Shown in pieces: positions 54,365-63,048 of a stretch of 64,000 nucleotides of DNA. The notes beneath the pieces were generated by a model, which did not search any database, had not been told where the DNA came from, and saw nothing but the letters and a program-made list of their open reading frames with translations. Position 1 is the first letter of the stretch; every line of letters begins with the position of its first letter. A program made the position numbers and the translations under genes. This DNA is from Saccharomycopsis fibuligera x Saccharomycopsis cf. fibuligera (taxonomy: Eukaryota; Ascomycota; Saccharomycetes; Ascoideales; Saccharomycopsidaceae): positions 3,407,501 to 3,471,500 of the forward strand of contig CP012816.1 in assembly GCA_001936135.1 (NCBI GenBank), read 5' to 3'.

Positions 54365-55603
54365 TCAAGCTAATGGCTTTCCAACTCTATCTTTATCCTC
54401 TGGGGTAGTTCTGTCCTTCTCTCCGTATGTTGGATAAGTATTGTATCCAAGATTAGTATGAATATAGAATGTGCTTCTATCATATGGAGTCAAATCCCAA
54501 CCGTTTCTCAATCTTTCCACAAGATCAGGATTAGAAATAAATGGTCTCCCAATCCCAATCAACGTACGATCATTCTTATTAACGTCTCTAATCAAAGCAG
54601 AGTAGTCGCCAGGATTATACTTATCAGCATAAGATCCAGTTCTCAAGATCGGACCTTTAAATATCTCAAAAATCCATTCATTATTGCCTTGAATATTTTC
54701 CTCTCTGACGGTATATCCAGCACTGACTCGTGGTTCCACAATACTCAAATAAGCGAGTCCGCCATTATTATCCTCAATACTTTTAGAGTGTCTTTTTTGC
54801 AATTCACTGAAGATATAACCAAATTGTGCATATGGATGAGGATCGCCTTTTGCACCTGCCATTCCGGCAAATGTGGCCCATGGTGAAATTCTGGCAGCGA
54901 CCCTATTGCTACCAATCGTGGAAATTACTGCATCCAACACCTCAAAGAAAAATCTAGCACGATTTTCGATACTTCCACCATATTCATCGGTACGCTTATT
55001 AGTGACCGTTTGGAAAAATTGATCAAAAAGATAACCGTGTGCGCCATGTATTTCAACAATATCAAATCCAGAGATCTTAACGGCTTTCTCAGCAGTGGTG
55101 GTATATTCCTCAATGTATTGTTTGATTTCTTCTTTAGTTAATCCAGTTAATGGGTTACCCAACTTATTAGCCTGCAATTCTGACTCTTTACTTAAATAGA
55201 CACCATCACTAGCGGATTTGAAAGGAACATTATGTTTAGTTAGGTCATCTACTTCTGCTTGACGTCCCAAGTTCCATAATTGTAAAGAAGCATAACTTCC
55301 ATTAGCGTGAATTTTGTCAACTATTTGTTTCCAAGCAGCAAGTTGAGTATCGCTCCATGCTCCTGGAGCCTGGCTGCGGCCTGAAGCACGCTTCGAGACA
55401 AAAGTGGCTTCAACGATAATAAGAGTACCAGGAGTTTTGGAACGCTCGTCGTAATATTGAAGCATCAAGTCAACAGGAACTTGAGTGTCTGGTTGGTTTC
55501 TGTCTCTGGTGAGAGGTGGCATAACCACACGGTGCTGAAGTTGCACATTGTTGCCAATGGTAAGTGGTTTAAATAAGTTGGTATCTTTCAATTGTTGAGG
55601 CAT
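54365..55603 (-). CDS. Old Yellow Enzyme family NADPH dehydrogenase
   Basis: 412 residues, intronless. It opens MPQQLKDTNLFKPLTIGNNV, then MPPLTRDR, ATFVSKRASGRSQAPGAW, QLWNLGRQA, EIHGAHGYLFDQFF, TDEYGGSIENRARFFFEVLD and TLIGIGRPFISNPDLVERLR. The FMN-barrel and substrate-binding residues are in place. The substrate-anchoring pair is His-His (HGAH), as in plant and bacterial members, rather than the His-Asn (HSAN) of S. cerevisiae Oye2. Family members reduce activated C=C bonds with NADPH; the C. albicans member Ebp1 binds oestrogens. A Cap1-type element about 160 bp upstream fits oxidative-stress control. Physiological substrate is not known. Confidence 0.92.
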   Translation of the reverse strand: MPQQLKDTNLFKPLTIGNNVQLQHRVVMPPLTRDRNQPDTQVPVDLMLQYYDERSKTPGTLIIVEATFVSKRASGRSQAPGAWSDTQLAAWKQIVDKIHANGSYASLQLWNLGRQAEVDDLTKHNVPFKSASDGVYLSKESELQANKLGNPLTGLTKEEIKQYIEEYTTTAEKAVKISGFDIVEIHGAHGYLFDQFFQTVTNKRTDEYGGSIENRARFFFEVLDAVISTIGSNRVAARISPWATFAGMAGAKGDPHPYAQFGYIFSELQKRHSKSIEDNNGGLAYLSIVEPRVSAGYTVREENIQGNNEWIFEIFKGPILRTGSYADKYNPGDYSALIRDVNKNDRTLIGIGRPFISNPDLVERLRNGWDLTPYDRSTFYIHTNLGYNTYPTYGEKDRTTPEDKDRVGKPLA

Positions 55604-56088
55604 TTTGATTGGTTATTTAATAACTGTTGTATTTTTGTTCATCGCTCTATTTGAATGATACTGGTCTGTTGGAATCATGCCGTATTTATATCTTCGGCCA
55701 TGTAGTGCCATTGCTCAAAGTATGCATTTGCTCAATTATCGTGATGCTCCTTCATGCATTATTAGTAAGCACTTGTGCGCATTGGTGATTGCTGGTTGGA
55801 AGAAAATAACAATGTTGTGTTTTCGTACATCGGCGACTGTTGTTAAGGACAATAATGCACGAGGGAACGATGCAGTAGACAATGTGATTGATGTTATGAC
55901 ATAATAGAAAGAACAATGCGTATATACGAGCAAACAAAAACTAACGATGTAACATAGAGCTGTATGAAAAATGAAAAATGTGAGTGCGAAAGTGAAAAAA
56001 AAGATGCTAAACGAAAAGAAGTAAACTAAAAATAAAAAACACAAAGCACTGTTAAACAGTGGAGAAAACAACAAAAGAAAGAGATCAA
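55604..56088. other. Old Yellow Enzyme promoter and F-box gene 3' flank
   Basis: 485 bp between two minus-strand genes. It holds a Cap1-type motif at 55761-55768 and a TATAAATA-type box on the minus strand at about 55683-55690. Nothing else is recognised. Confidence 0.5.
55761..55768. promoter_or_regulatory. Cap1/Yap1-type site (ATTAGTAA) upstream of the Old Yellow Enzyme gene
   Basis: ATTAGTAA matches the Candida Cap1 consensus MTTASTAA exactly, about 160 bp before the start codon. Old Yellow Enzyme genes are typical Yap1/Cap1 oxidative-stress targets. An 8-mer match can be chance, but position and gene agree. Confidence 0.55.
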
Positions 56089-57099
56089 TCAATTATACAT
56101 GTTAAGATTTGGCCTAAATCCAGCATTTAACAAGTACTCGAATACTGCTGGTTTTCTGCACTGGTCTTTATACATCCATAACAGCTCACTAAGGGCCTCA
56201 CGATTGTCTGGCATGTATGTCAAAATTATATCAGCAATAGAGAAATCTTCTAACTCTGCAGCCGCCAAAAGTGGAGAAATATCAGTCAACTTTTTGGTAG
56301 AGCATCCCATGAGGGAAATCAATTTAACTGCAAAGTCATCGTTAAATATCTGTATATTCTTGGTATCAACTGCTCTAAATTGTCTTATAAGCTCCCATAG
56401 CATCTTGCTAACGTCGATAAAAAGCAAATTTTTTCCGTAGTATTTTGATAGGAACTGGATCATCTCAATGTTTTCCTTGGTAAATTGTAGTTTGTAGAAT
56501 CTTTCTGGATAATCATGAAGAAAATTATCTCTCATATTGTCAAGATGTGCAGTTGTGATTACTGAAGTATTATCTATTATCACAAAGGTATCTTCTGGGT
56601 TTGATTGCTCTCGTTGTGGTGTATCCTGATCTTCTAACTGCTGTGGTTCTTGATTTTGTTGTTCTACTTGAGGCTCTTGCTCAAGAGAAGAATCCTGTCC
56701 TTGTTCTTGTTCATTATATTGGCCTTCTTCGGAACTGGTACGGCGTCGCTTTATGTCATTTATTTGCCGTTGCTCTTCAGCCACCATACTTGTTTTCGCA
56801 AACACTTCTCTTGTCATAACCATATCAAAGCCTCCGTATTTTAAGATTTTCAAATTGACAAACCTGTGCAGCAATATTTCATGCTCCAACACTCGGTAAT
56901 GACTATCATCAGGAAGCACAAGATGGTGAATGTGAGCTTTCAAAACTCGTAATCCCAAAGAGTTAGAATACCTTGTGGCTTTGAAAAAATACAGGTTTGT
57001 CGAAGATAGGGAAGCTATATCGTTTGGGTGCAAGAAACACACTACTTCATGAAGGAGTTCCACTGGAAATCTCTCTAGAATTGATCCTTGAGATTGCAG

Positions 57100-57130
<31 letters not shown>

Positions 57131-57273
57131 TGTCGGACTTGTTGTGCAGATTGGCTAGCGGGTGAGATTGCAGGAAAAGATGCTAAAACAGTCTGTTTGT
57201 TGACGTCTGAGATGGTGCTGAGTCTCGACACCTTACGGCGCTTCAAGGGCCTGCCAGGAAAAAAGTATCCCAT
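56089..57273 (-). CDS. F-box protein with possible ankyrin-like C-terminus
   Basis: 394 residues from ATG 57273, giving MGYFFPGRPLKRRKVSRLST; the RPLKRRK stretch may be a nuclear signal. An Ala-rich segment precedes the F-box (about 70-115: SILERFPVELLHEVVCFLHP, NDIASLSSTNLYFFKATR). F-box proteins join Skp1-cullin ubiquitin ligases and bring substrates. The middle (about 170-225) is Gln/Glu-rich. The end, with DISPLLAAAELEDFSIADII and KPAVFEYLLNAGFRPNLNMY, has the helix pairs and G-x-x-P-N turn of ankyrin repeats. I cannot assign an orthologue. Two CACGTG boxes lie about 120-140 bp upstream. Confidence 0.72.
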
Positions 57274-57394
57274 GGAGTGAGTCAAGAGCTAAGCACTATC
57301 CGGAGTTCTGTCTTCTAATATTATCTTCCCTTCAGATCTCTTTTGATCAAAATTCTTTTTTCTTTTTTCTGTGAGTGATGGGCATCGTTCTGAT

Positions 57395-57412
57395 CACGTG
57401 AAATACCACGTG
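57395..57412. promoter_or_regulatory. Paired CACGTG (Cbf1-type) boxes
   Basis: TCACGTGA and CACGTGAT occur 12 bp apart, both extending to the RTCACGTG form used by Cbf1 at sulphur and ribosomal-protein genes in yeasts. They are about 120-140 bp upstream of the F-box gene ATG. Confidence 0.6.
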
Positions 57413-57848
57413 ATGTATAATCTGGATTTTTGTTGGCAATTGTGAAACAGACACTGCCCTGGATTCTGTTGATAATGGTGATAATAACAGTGGTACGAAA
57501 GAACGAAATCCGCCATAGATTATTGGTATCAGCAGAGTATCAGTCGTTTTTTTAAAGGTTCGCAGCTGTTTTATTTTTTTATTATTTGTGCATTTTTGTC
57601 AAAGACACTTTTATCACAGCCTGGATCACTGACTGTGTGGCTGTCACTCATCGCGCGCTGCGTTTCTGCTCCTTCACAGCCTTGCTTCAAATTGGCCACA
57701 TCGAACTTTGCCAGCAATTCATTTCTTTCTTTATTGGCCTTCCACTGTTACTGTTCCTTAACTTAGCTTAGCATCTTGTTTAAAACAAGTGTGTATATAT
57801 ATATAGATATACATTTATTTGTTTAATTTTTTTTTATTTTTTATTTTA

Positions 57849-57865
<17 letters not shown>

Positions 57866-57904
<39 letters not shown>
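57866..57904. repeat. T(39) homopolymer
   Basis: Uninterrupted run of 39 T, preceded by an AT dinucleotide run and followed within 40 bp by the NIPA-like ATG. Confidence 0.95.
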
Positions 57905-57905
<1 letters not shown>

Positions 57906-57942
57906 ATTATCGCTTACCCACTCGCAAGAACCAGCTTACACA

Positions 57943-59466
57943 ATGACGGGATCTTCAAATTCAATATTAATTGGCTGTTTAGTAGGCATTTTATCTTTAG
58001 CTACTCAGTCCGTTGGTCTCACTTTACAAAGAAAGTCTCACTTAATAGAGAATGCCAAGTCGACATCCCAACAACATAGACCACCGTATAGGCGCCCACT
58101 ATGGCGTCTTGGGTGTTTTCTATTCATTATGTCCAACGTCGTGGGATCAAGTATCCAAATCTCCACTCTTCCCTTAATTGTGTTGAGTCCATTACAAGCT
58201 GTCGGTTTGGTATTCAACTCTATATGCGGATCTTTAATCTTGAACGAATTATTCACAAAATTTACATTTAGAGGAACGTTACTCGTTAGCATTGGTGCGT
58301 TTTTCATTGCTTATTTTGGTTCGATCCCCGAACCTAATCACAACTTGCAAGAATTATTGTATTTGTTAAAGAGAAAATCGTTTTTGATATGGTTTAGTTT
58401 TTCAATTTTTTTGCTCGTTTCCGTGCTTGGTTACATCAAAGTATTAGATTGGTATCTATCCAGAGAGAACAGACATCTGTTAAATCTTGGTGATTATTAT
58501 GGCTCAATAAACCCTGAAACTCATCAAGATGGGCCCCTTTATCACGAGGTTGAGCAGCTATCCAGTAAAGTGCGTTCTGAACCACAGGAAACTGATATTT
58601 TGCTTCCCTCCTCCACCTCTATAACATCAACTACATCCAGAGACTATGTCTCTTTATCTAACAGACCAATTTCCACTTCATCTTCTAGCTTTTCAGGACT
58701 TTCTGAAAAATTCAAACTGCGTTTATTCAATAGTAGAAGAGTCAGCAAATTAATTGATTTTCTAGATTTTATCTCTAAGGACCATATTCCATTCGTTCAA
58801 GGAGTGCTTTATGGCGTTATTTGTGGAATATTGTCCGCTCATGCTTTGCTATTGGCCAAATCAGCAGTTGAGCTTCTCATTATTGCCATTACTGAAAAGA
58901 CTTTAATCGACTTGAAAAGTTATCAATCTTGGTTAATTATTTCCAGTTGGGTGTTTTGCGCAATAATGCAAGTCTATTATTTGAATCTTGGGCTTAAGAT
59001 TTTATCAAGTTCAATTACGTTTCCATTGATCTTTTGCGTTTATAATGTTGTAAACATATTCAACGGATTAGTCTATTTTGATCAATTTAGCAGACTCTCA
59101 ATTAGTGAAATGGCCTTCATTTTGGCTGGCGTGCTATTGATTTTGTTTGGGGTGTTTTATTTAAGTATTAACTGTGAGTCAGGTTTTCAATCTGAAGTTG
59201 ATCCAGAAGATTTGCAGGAAGTTCAGAGTAATAGAGAAAATGATGAGGAAGCCGACATTATCCCTCCATTAGACATTAAGTCCCAAAATTTGAAGACAGG
59301 TTTTCATGATGGTAATAAGTATAGCTATCATTATCTCAAATTATCAGGTACTCCTGCATCTACTGTTTCCAAATGTCAGTCAATCGCTACGAACCCTTCT
59401 TTGAAACCTATCTTGCCAGAAAGTTTTACAAGCCATAAATTGCATATTGATGATGATAAATCATAA
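57943..59466 (+). CDS. NIPA-like (EamA/DMT superfamily) membrane transporter
   Basis: 507 residues with about nine hydrophobic segments. SILIGCLVGILSLATQSVGL, then LQRKSHL; WRLGCFLFIMSNVVGSSIQI; PLIVLSPLQAVGLVFNSICG; LNELFTKFTFRGTLLVSIGA and FFIAYFGSIPEPN follow the NIPA pattern (first helix ending in a basic QRK motif, then a Pro-x-x-x-SPLQA helix and an NE-x-F loop). A hydrophilic loop of about 90 residues (200-290) separates two halves; the C-terminal 90 residues are hydrophilic. NIPA proteins move Mg2+ across plasma or endosomal membranes in animals; in yeast the substrate is unknown. Start is the first ATG after the T39 run. Confidence 0.74.
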   Translation: MTGSSNSILIGCLVGILSLATQSVGLTLQRKSHLIENAKSTSQQHRPPYRRPLWRLGCFLFIMSNVVGSSIQISTLPLIVLSPLQAVGLVFNSICGSLILNELFTKFTFRGTLLVSIGAFFIAYFGSIPEPNHNLQELLYLLKRKSFLIWFSFSIFLLVSVLGYIKVLDWYLSRENRHLLNLGDYYGSINPETHQDGPLYHEVEQLSSKVRSEPQETDILLPSSTSITSTTSRDYVSLSNRPISTSSSSFSGLSEKFKLRLFNSRRVSKLIDFLDFISKDHIPFVQGVLYGVICGILSAHALLLAKSAVELLIIAITEKTLIDLKSYQSWLIISSWVFCAIMQVYYLNLGLKILSSSITFPLIFCVYNVVNIFNGLVYFDQFSRLSISEMAFILAGVLLILFGVFYLSINCESGFQSEVDPEDLQEVQSNRENDEEADIIPPLDIKSQNLKTGFHDGNKYSYHYLKLSGTPASTVSKCQSIATNPSLKPILPESFTSHKLHIDDDKS

Positions 59467-60069
59467 ACTAAGCCAAGCTTTTTCTTAGTGCGTACTTACA
59501 TTTTTTTTTTTTTTTTTTTTTTTTTTTTGATTAATCATTTTATTCTTTTTATTTCTCAAGTTTCTGTGGTTCTGGTTATTTATTTTCTATTTTACTTTCT
59601 CATTTATTCATTTCTTGTTTTGTTTTCATTGGTGTTGGTTTATTTTTCTTTTTTTAATTATTGTTATACGAAAACCTTTATTCACTTTTTCTCTTTTCCT
59701 TCAATTTTTTTATTTTTAGGTTCAACTGTTTCATTGTTTATTATCACTGCATCACGAGTCTTCTAATTTGAAAACACTTAATAGTTATCCTCATTTATTT
59801 TTATTTTTGTTTAATCAGTAGCAAGCGACTATTCAACTTTAGTAATAGTAGGTGGGTTCCCTTTGGTTAAGAACTCCGGCTCGCATTAACTTTGGAAAAT
59901 CTCCCGCTGCATAGTACAGCGCTAACTTTAAAAAAAAAAAAAAAAAAAGGAATATATATATAAATATATATATTTTACAAGACAGCGCATCAACATTGAT
60001 AAAACAGTTTGATCTATCCTGATCAATTCTACAAGACAGACAAGCAGAAAGACAAGGAGATGGACCACA
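59467..60069. other. NIPA-like 3' flank and promoter of the armadillo-like gene
   Basis: 603 bp. It holds a T28 run (59501-59528), an A19 run (59930-59948) and an AT-rich TATATATAAATATATA stretch near 59953-59970, about 110 bp upstream of the next ATG. An upstream ATG at 60060 is out of frame with the main start at 60070. Confidence 0.55.
59501..59528. repeat. T(28) homopolymer
   Basis: Uninterrupted run of 28 T, 35 bp after the NIPA-like stop codon. Confidence 0.95.
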
Positions 60070-62451
60070 ATGAGCAGTGTACCAGAAATTATCATCAACT
60101 TGCTACAGAATTTTAACTTTAGAGTGGATTTAGATTTAAACAATATAAAGGAAGTCAATGAATTGTATGCCAAATCACATAGTGTCAATACAGATGATGT
60201 AAGGGCAAGCTCATATCCTATCCTACTCTCGCGTATTGATGCACTTCACGACTTGGCTGTTCTTTTGAGGGATAGAGATGCCAGACGAAACCCTGTTTTG
60301 CGAAATAGTTTATTCAACTTAGTTACAACTTTGGCATGGTCTGCTAATCTTGCAAATTACGAACGTTATTTAATATTGCACTCACAGAGGTCAAAAGAAG
60401 AGAAAAGTGAAATGTTACGCAAAAGTCAGTTGGTGCTGTTGAATTTGCAACTTTTGAGGGTCCTCGTGAATTCAGTAGCTGAAGAGAATTTGAATAGGGT
60501 GCTGGTGATTCAATTTCCGCATTTCGTTGAAGCAATTAAGAAATTGTTACTCCCTTCCTTGAGTCCGATTGACAAAGATCTGTATGGTTTGGAAGATCCG
60601 AAAAATGCAAAACATATACAAGTGAGTGAACCAATTCACAACCCATACAAAACATACGTACAAGCATTGATTTTAAATTTGGTGTTTGGTGATGAACCAG
60701 AACCTGAGAAAGAAGAAGAGAATACAAAAGTCAAGACTACGATTTGTGAAGCCGCGAGACAAGATGGGCTTCTCGGAGTCTTATTCACATTTATACTACT
60801 GGCTTTTAAAGCAAGTATGAATTATAGTGAACATTGCAATAATTTTGAGCTCTTGCTTGACCTGCTGGATTTGTTTGAGACTACGATGAGCTTGTATACT
60901 CTGTCGGGAGCCACCATCAAGGATATGGTTAATTGCGAAAAGAGTTCTGAAGATTTATATTATGACGTGCAGTCTTTGGTTATGACTCTTGATATTGCAT
61001 TATATGCTTCTCAGAAATTTGACAAGAAGAAGGATTATGATGAAGATGATAAAGTGGAATACCTCTTCAAAGTCATTGAGCTTGCAAACACGTTGTCTGA
61101 ATTTTTGTTTGCTTTTTCGGATTTGCCAGCTATAAAACCACAAATTTCTATCATGGAAAGGTTATTTAATTTGTATGTGAATTCCGAGATTGCTGAATCG
61201 CAAATACGTAAATTTCAGACTCAGAAATGTTTGAATGGGAACGACTTGATGGACATGATCAAACAAATCAATAGAAGAGTGTTTTCTGTAATTGGCAATT
61301 TTTCTTTTAATGTTGAATTAGATAATCAAAAGGATAGTCTTGTGCAGCTTGCATTGCGAATGTTGCATTCTCAACAGAGTGCCTATGCTGCATCTTGTGC
61401 GATGCTTGTATTGGCTAACTCTATCAGTGGTGCTGATGATCGTGATTTTATTTTAGTGAAGGAGCCGCATTTGATTAGTAAAGCTCTTGGTAACGTTTTT
61501 CAGTCCAGTAATGACGAGATTACATTTTTTAATGAACCGCTCTTGGGCCAGAGTTTATTCCAGTTGCTTAAAATATTGACTACATCAGCAAAGTTCACTT
61601 TAAATAACGACAAGATCAAGAATGGTTTCATTGAAGAATTTAAACAGGGGTATAGTGGGTTGGAAAAATTGATTTTAAAATCCTTTGATAGTGTTTTCTT
61701 CATCAAAATTAATCTACTGGTGATTCTCAGATTTTTGAATGCTTTCATAAAGAATTTTTTGCAATACCAAGATGGGCCTGTGCTTATTAAATGGTTTGTA
61801 GGTGCTTCCAAGAATTTGATTAACTCAATCATCTATTCAGTGAGACCAAAAAGCTTAGCTGAGGAACAAAAGCAAGGGTTCCAGTTAGTAAGAATCAAGG
61901 AATTGAGCAACGACAATAAACTTTTAGCCATTGAGGTGTTGCAAAATCTTATTAATAGTGTAGTCACCAATGATGTTAAGTTAGATGATACCAATTACTT
62001 GTCAACTTTAATCAAAACTGTGTTGTTGGACAGTAACGAAAAATATGATGACAATAAAGAAGATTATTCAGTTTCGTTAGCTAGCGCAGCACCAACATCA
62101 ATTCCTGACAATAAAGATGACAATGCTGCTAAACTTCTACATTTGAGCCAGAAGTACATTACTTTGACTATCCTTGTGTCGAATGTGAAAAATCCATTCG
62201 TGGTATCGACCCTTGCGCAGACTGATGTTATTGACAGCATTTTCACGATATTGAGACTATCTTTTAACTTGGTGGACCAGACTAATCAAAAGAGTGATAT
62301 TAGTCAAGCTGAAGAATATAGTCTTAAGGGATTGAAAAATAATTTGAAGGTGTTCGTGTTCAAAGCTTATGAGTTCGTTACTAAGGAGGAAGAGTTGTTT
62401 AAATTTATTCCTCAGTTTGAGGAGTTAATTGGCAAGGCTGCTAAGTTGTGA
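60070..62451 (+). CDS. Armadillo-like helical protein of unknown function (possibly Bem4/SmgGDS-like)
   Basis: 793 residues, almost wholly helical, without signal peptide or membrane segment. Helix pairs with Leu-rich faces repeat along the chain (NPVLRNSLFNLVTTLAWSAN, LVLLNLQLLRVLVNSVAEEN, RVFSVIGNFSFNVELDN, NKLLAIEVLQNLINSVVTND), as in armadillo/HEAT solenoids. I do not recognise the orthologue; Bem4, a Rho-GTPase-binding armadillo protein, is a guess from size and composition. It has eight in-frame CTG codons, more than any neighbour checked, six at positions flanked by hydrophobic residues. A 9-nt-upstream out-of-frame ATG (60060) could reduce initiation at 60070. ELC1 follows on the same strand after 267 bp. 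Confidence 0.72.
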   Translation: MSSVPEIIINLLQNFNFRVDLDLNNIKEVNELYAKSHSVNTDDVRASSYPILLSRIDALHDLAVLLRDRDARRNPVLRNSLFNLVTTLAWSANLANYERYLILHSQRSKEEKSEMLRKSQLVLLNLQLLRVLVNSVAEENLNRVLVIQFPHFVEAIKKLLLPSLSPIDKDLYGLEDPKNAKHIQVSEPIHNPYKTYVQALILNLVFGDEPEPEKEEENTKVKTTICEAARQDGLLGVLFTFILLAFKASMNYSEHCNNFELLLDLLDLFETTMSLYTLSGATIKDMVNCEKSSEDLYYDVQSLVMTLDIALYASQKFDKKKDYDEDDKVEYLFKVIELANTLSEFLFAFSDLPAIKPQISIMERLFNLYVNSEIAESQIRKFQTQKCLNGNDLMDMIKQINRRVFSVIGNFSFNVELDNQKDSLVQLALRMLHSQQSAYAASCAMLVLANSISGADDRDFILVKEPHLISKALGNVFQSSNDEITFFNEPLLGQSLFQLLKILTTSAKFTLNNDKIKNGFIEEFKQGYSGLEKLILKSFDSVFFIKINLLVILRFLNAFIKNFLQYQDGPVLIKWFVGASKNLINSIIYSVRPKSLAEEQKQGFQLVRIKELSNDNKLLAIEVLQNLINSVVTNDVKLDDTNYLSTLIKTVLLDSNEKYDDNKEDYSVSLASAAPTSIPDNKDDNAAKLLHLSQKYITLTILVSNVKNPFVVSTLAQTDVIDSIFTILRLSFNLVDQTNQKSDISQAEEYSLKGLKNNLKVFVFKAYEFVTKEEELFKFIPQFEELIGKAAKL

Positions 62452-62718
62452 CTTCTTGCTTGGCAAATAATTTTCTTTTATTTAATAGACTCTATTTATA
62501 AATAAATATTGAAGAACATATTATTTTTGTGGTGGAGTAGATTTATGTTGAGTGTCTGCTTATTTAATTCAAGAGTCAACAGTGCTCACAACCCGTTAGA
62601 TATTTGATAGAGCATCGCGAAGATTTAAAAAGCAATATTAAGTTGAAATCATTAAAGGCTAGACAAATCTCAACAGTAACAACAACAACAATAGCAGCAG
62701 CGATAGCAAGAAGCCAAC

Positions 62719-63048
62719 ATGTCTGACACGGATTTAGATTTAGAGAGTAAGCCTCGTTCTAAGTATGTCAAACTTGTCTCATCAGACGGCTTTGAATATA
62801 TTGTGCTCCGCGATTTGGCAATGATCTCACCAACCCTTGCTTCAATGCTTGATGAGAATTTCGAGTTCAAAGAAAGCAGATTGAACAAGATTGTACTACG
62901 AGAAATTGATGCACTTTTGTTACTGAAAATTGTCGACTATTTGTATTATCATCAGAAGTTTAGTGAGCTGGACGATGTGCCTGATTTTGAAATTCCTACG
63001 GAAATGGCGTTGGAATTGTTGGTGGCGGCAGATTTCTTGAACATTTGA
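62719..63048 (+). CDS. ELC1: Elongin C
   Basis: 109 residues, typical for elongin C (99-112). The BTB/Skp1 fold is recognisable: YVKLVSSDGFEYIVLRDLAM, TLASML, NKIVLREIDALLL, KIVDYLYYHQKF and the diagnostic end PTEMALELLVAADFLNI (human APEIALELLMAANFLDC). It is an adaptor of cullin-type ubiquitin ligases; the yeast protein binds Ela1 and Cul3 in degradation of stalled RNA polymerase II. The CTG codon at 62923 aligns with the Ser of HVLSKVCMYF in human elongin C, supporting Ser decoding. A CAA/CAG-type A-rich leader with (ACA)n and GCAGCAGCG lies just upstream. Confidence 0.93.
   Translation: MSDTDLDLESKPRSKYVKLVSSDGFEYIVLRDLAMISPTLASMLDENFEFKESRLNKIVLREIDALLLLKIVDYLYYHQKFSELDDVPDFEIPTEMALELLVAADFLNI

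Larger units (their letters stand above)
57274..57942. promoter_or_regulatory. Bidirectional promoter between the F-box and NIPA-like genes
   Basis: 669 bp between divergent start codons. Two CACGTG boxes in inverted arrangement (57395-57400, 57407-57412) lie near the F-box gene. Near the NIPA-like gene there is an (AT)n run at about 57849-57865 followed by a T39 run (57866-57904) only 38 bp before its ATG. Confidence 0.6.
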
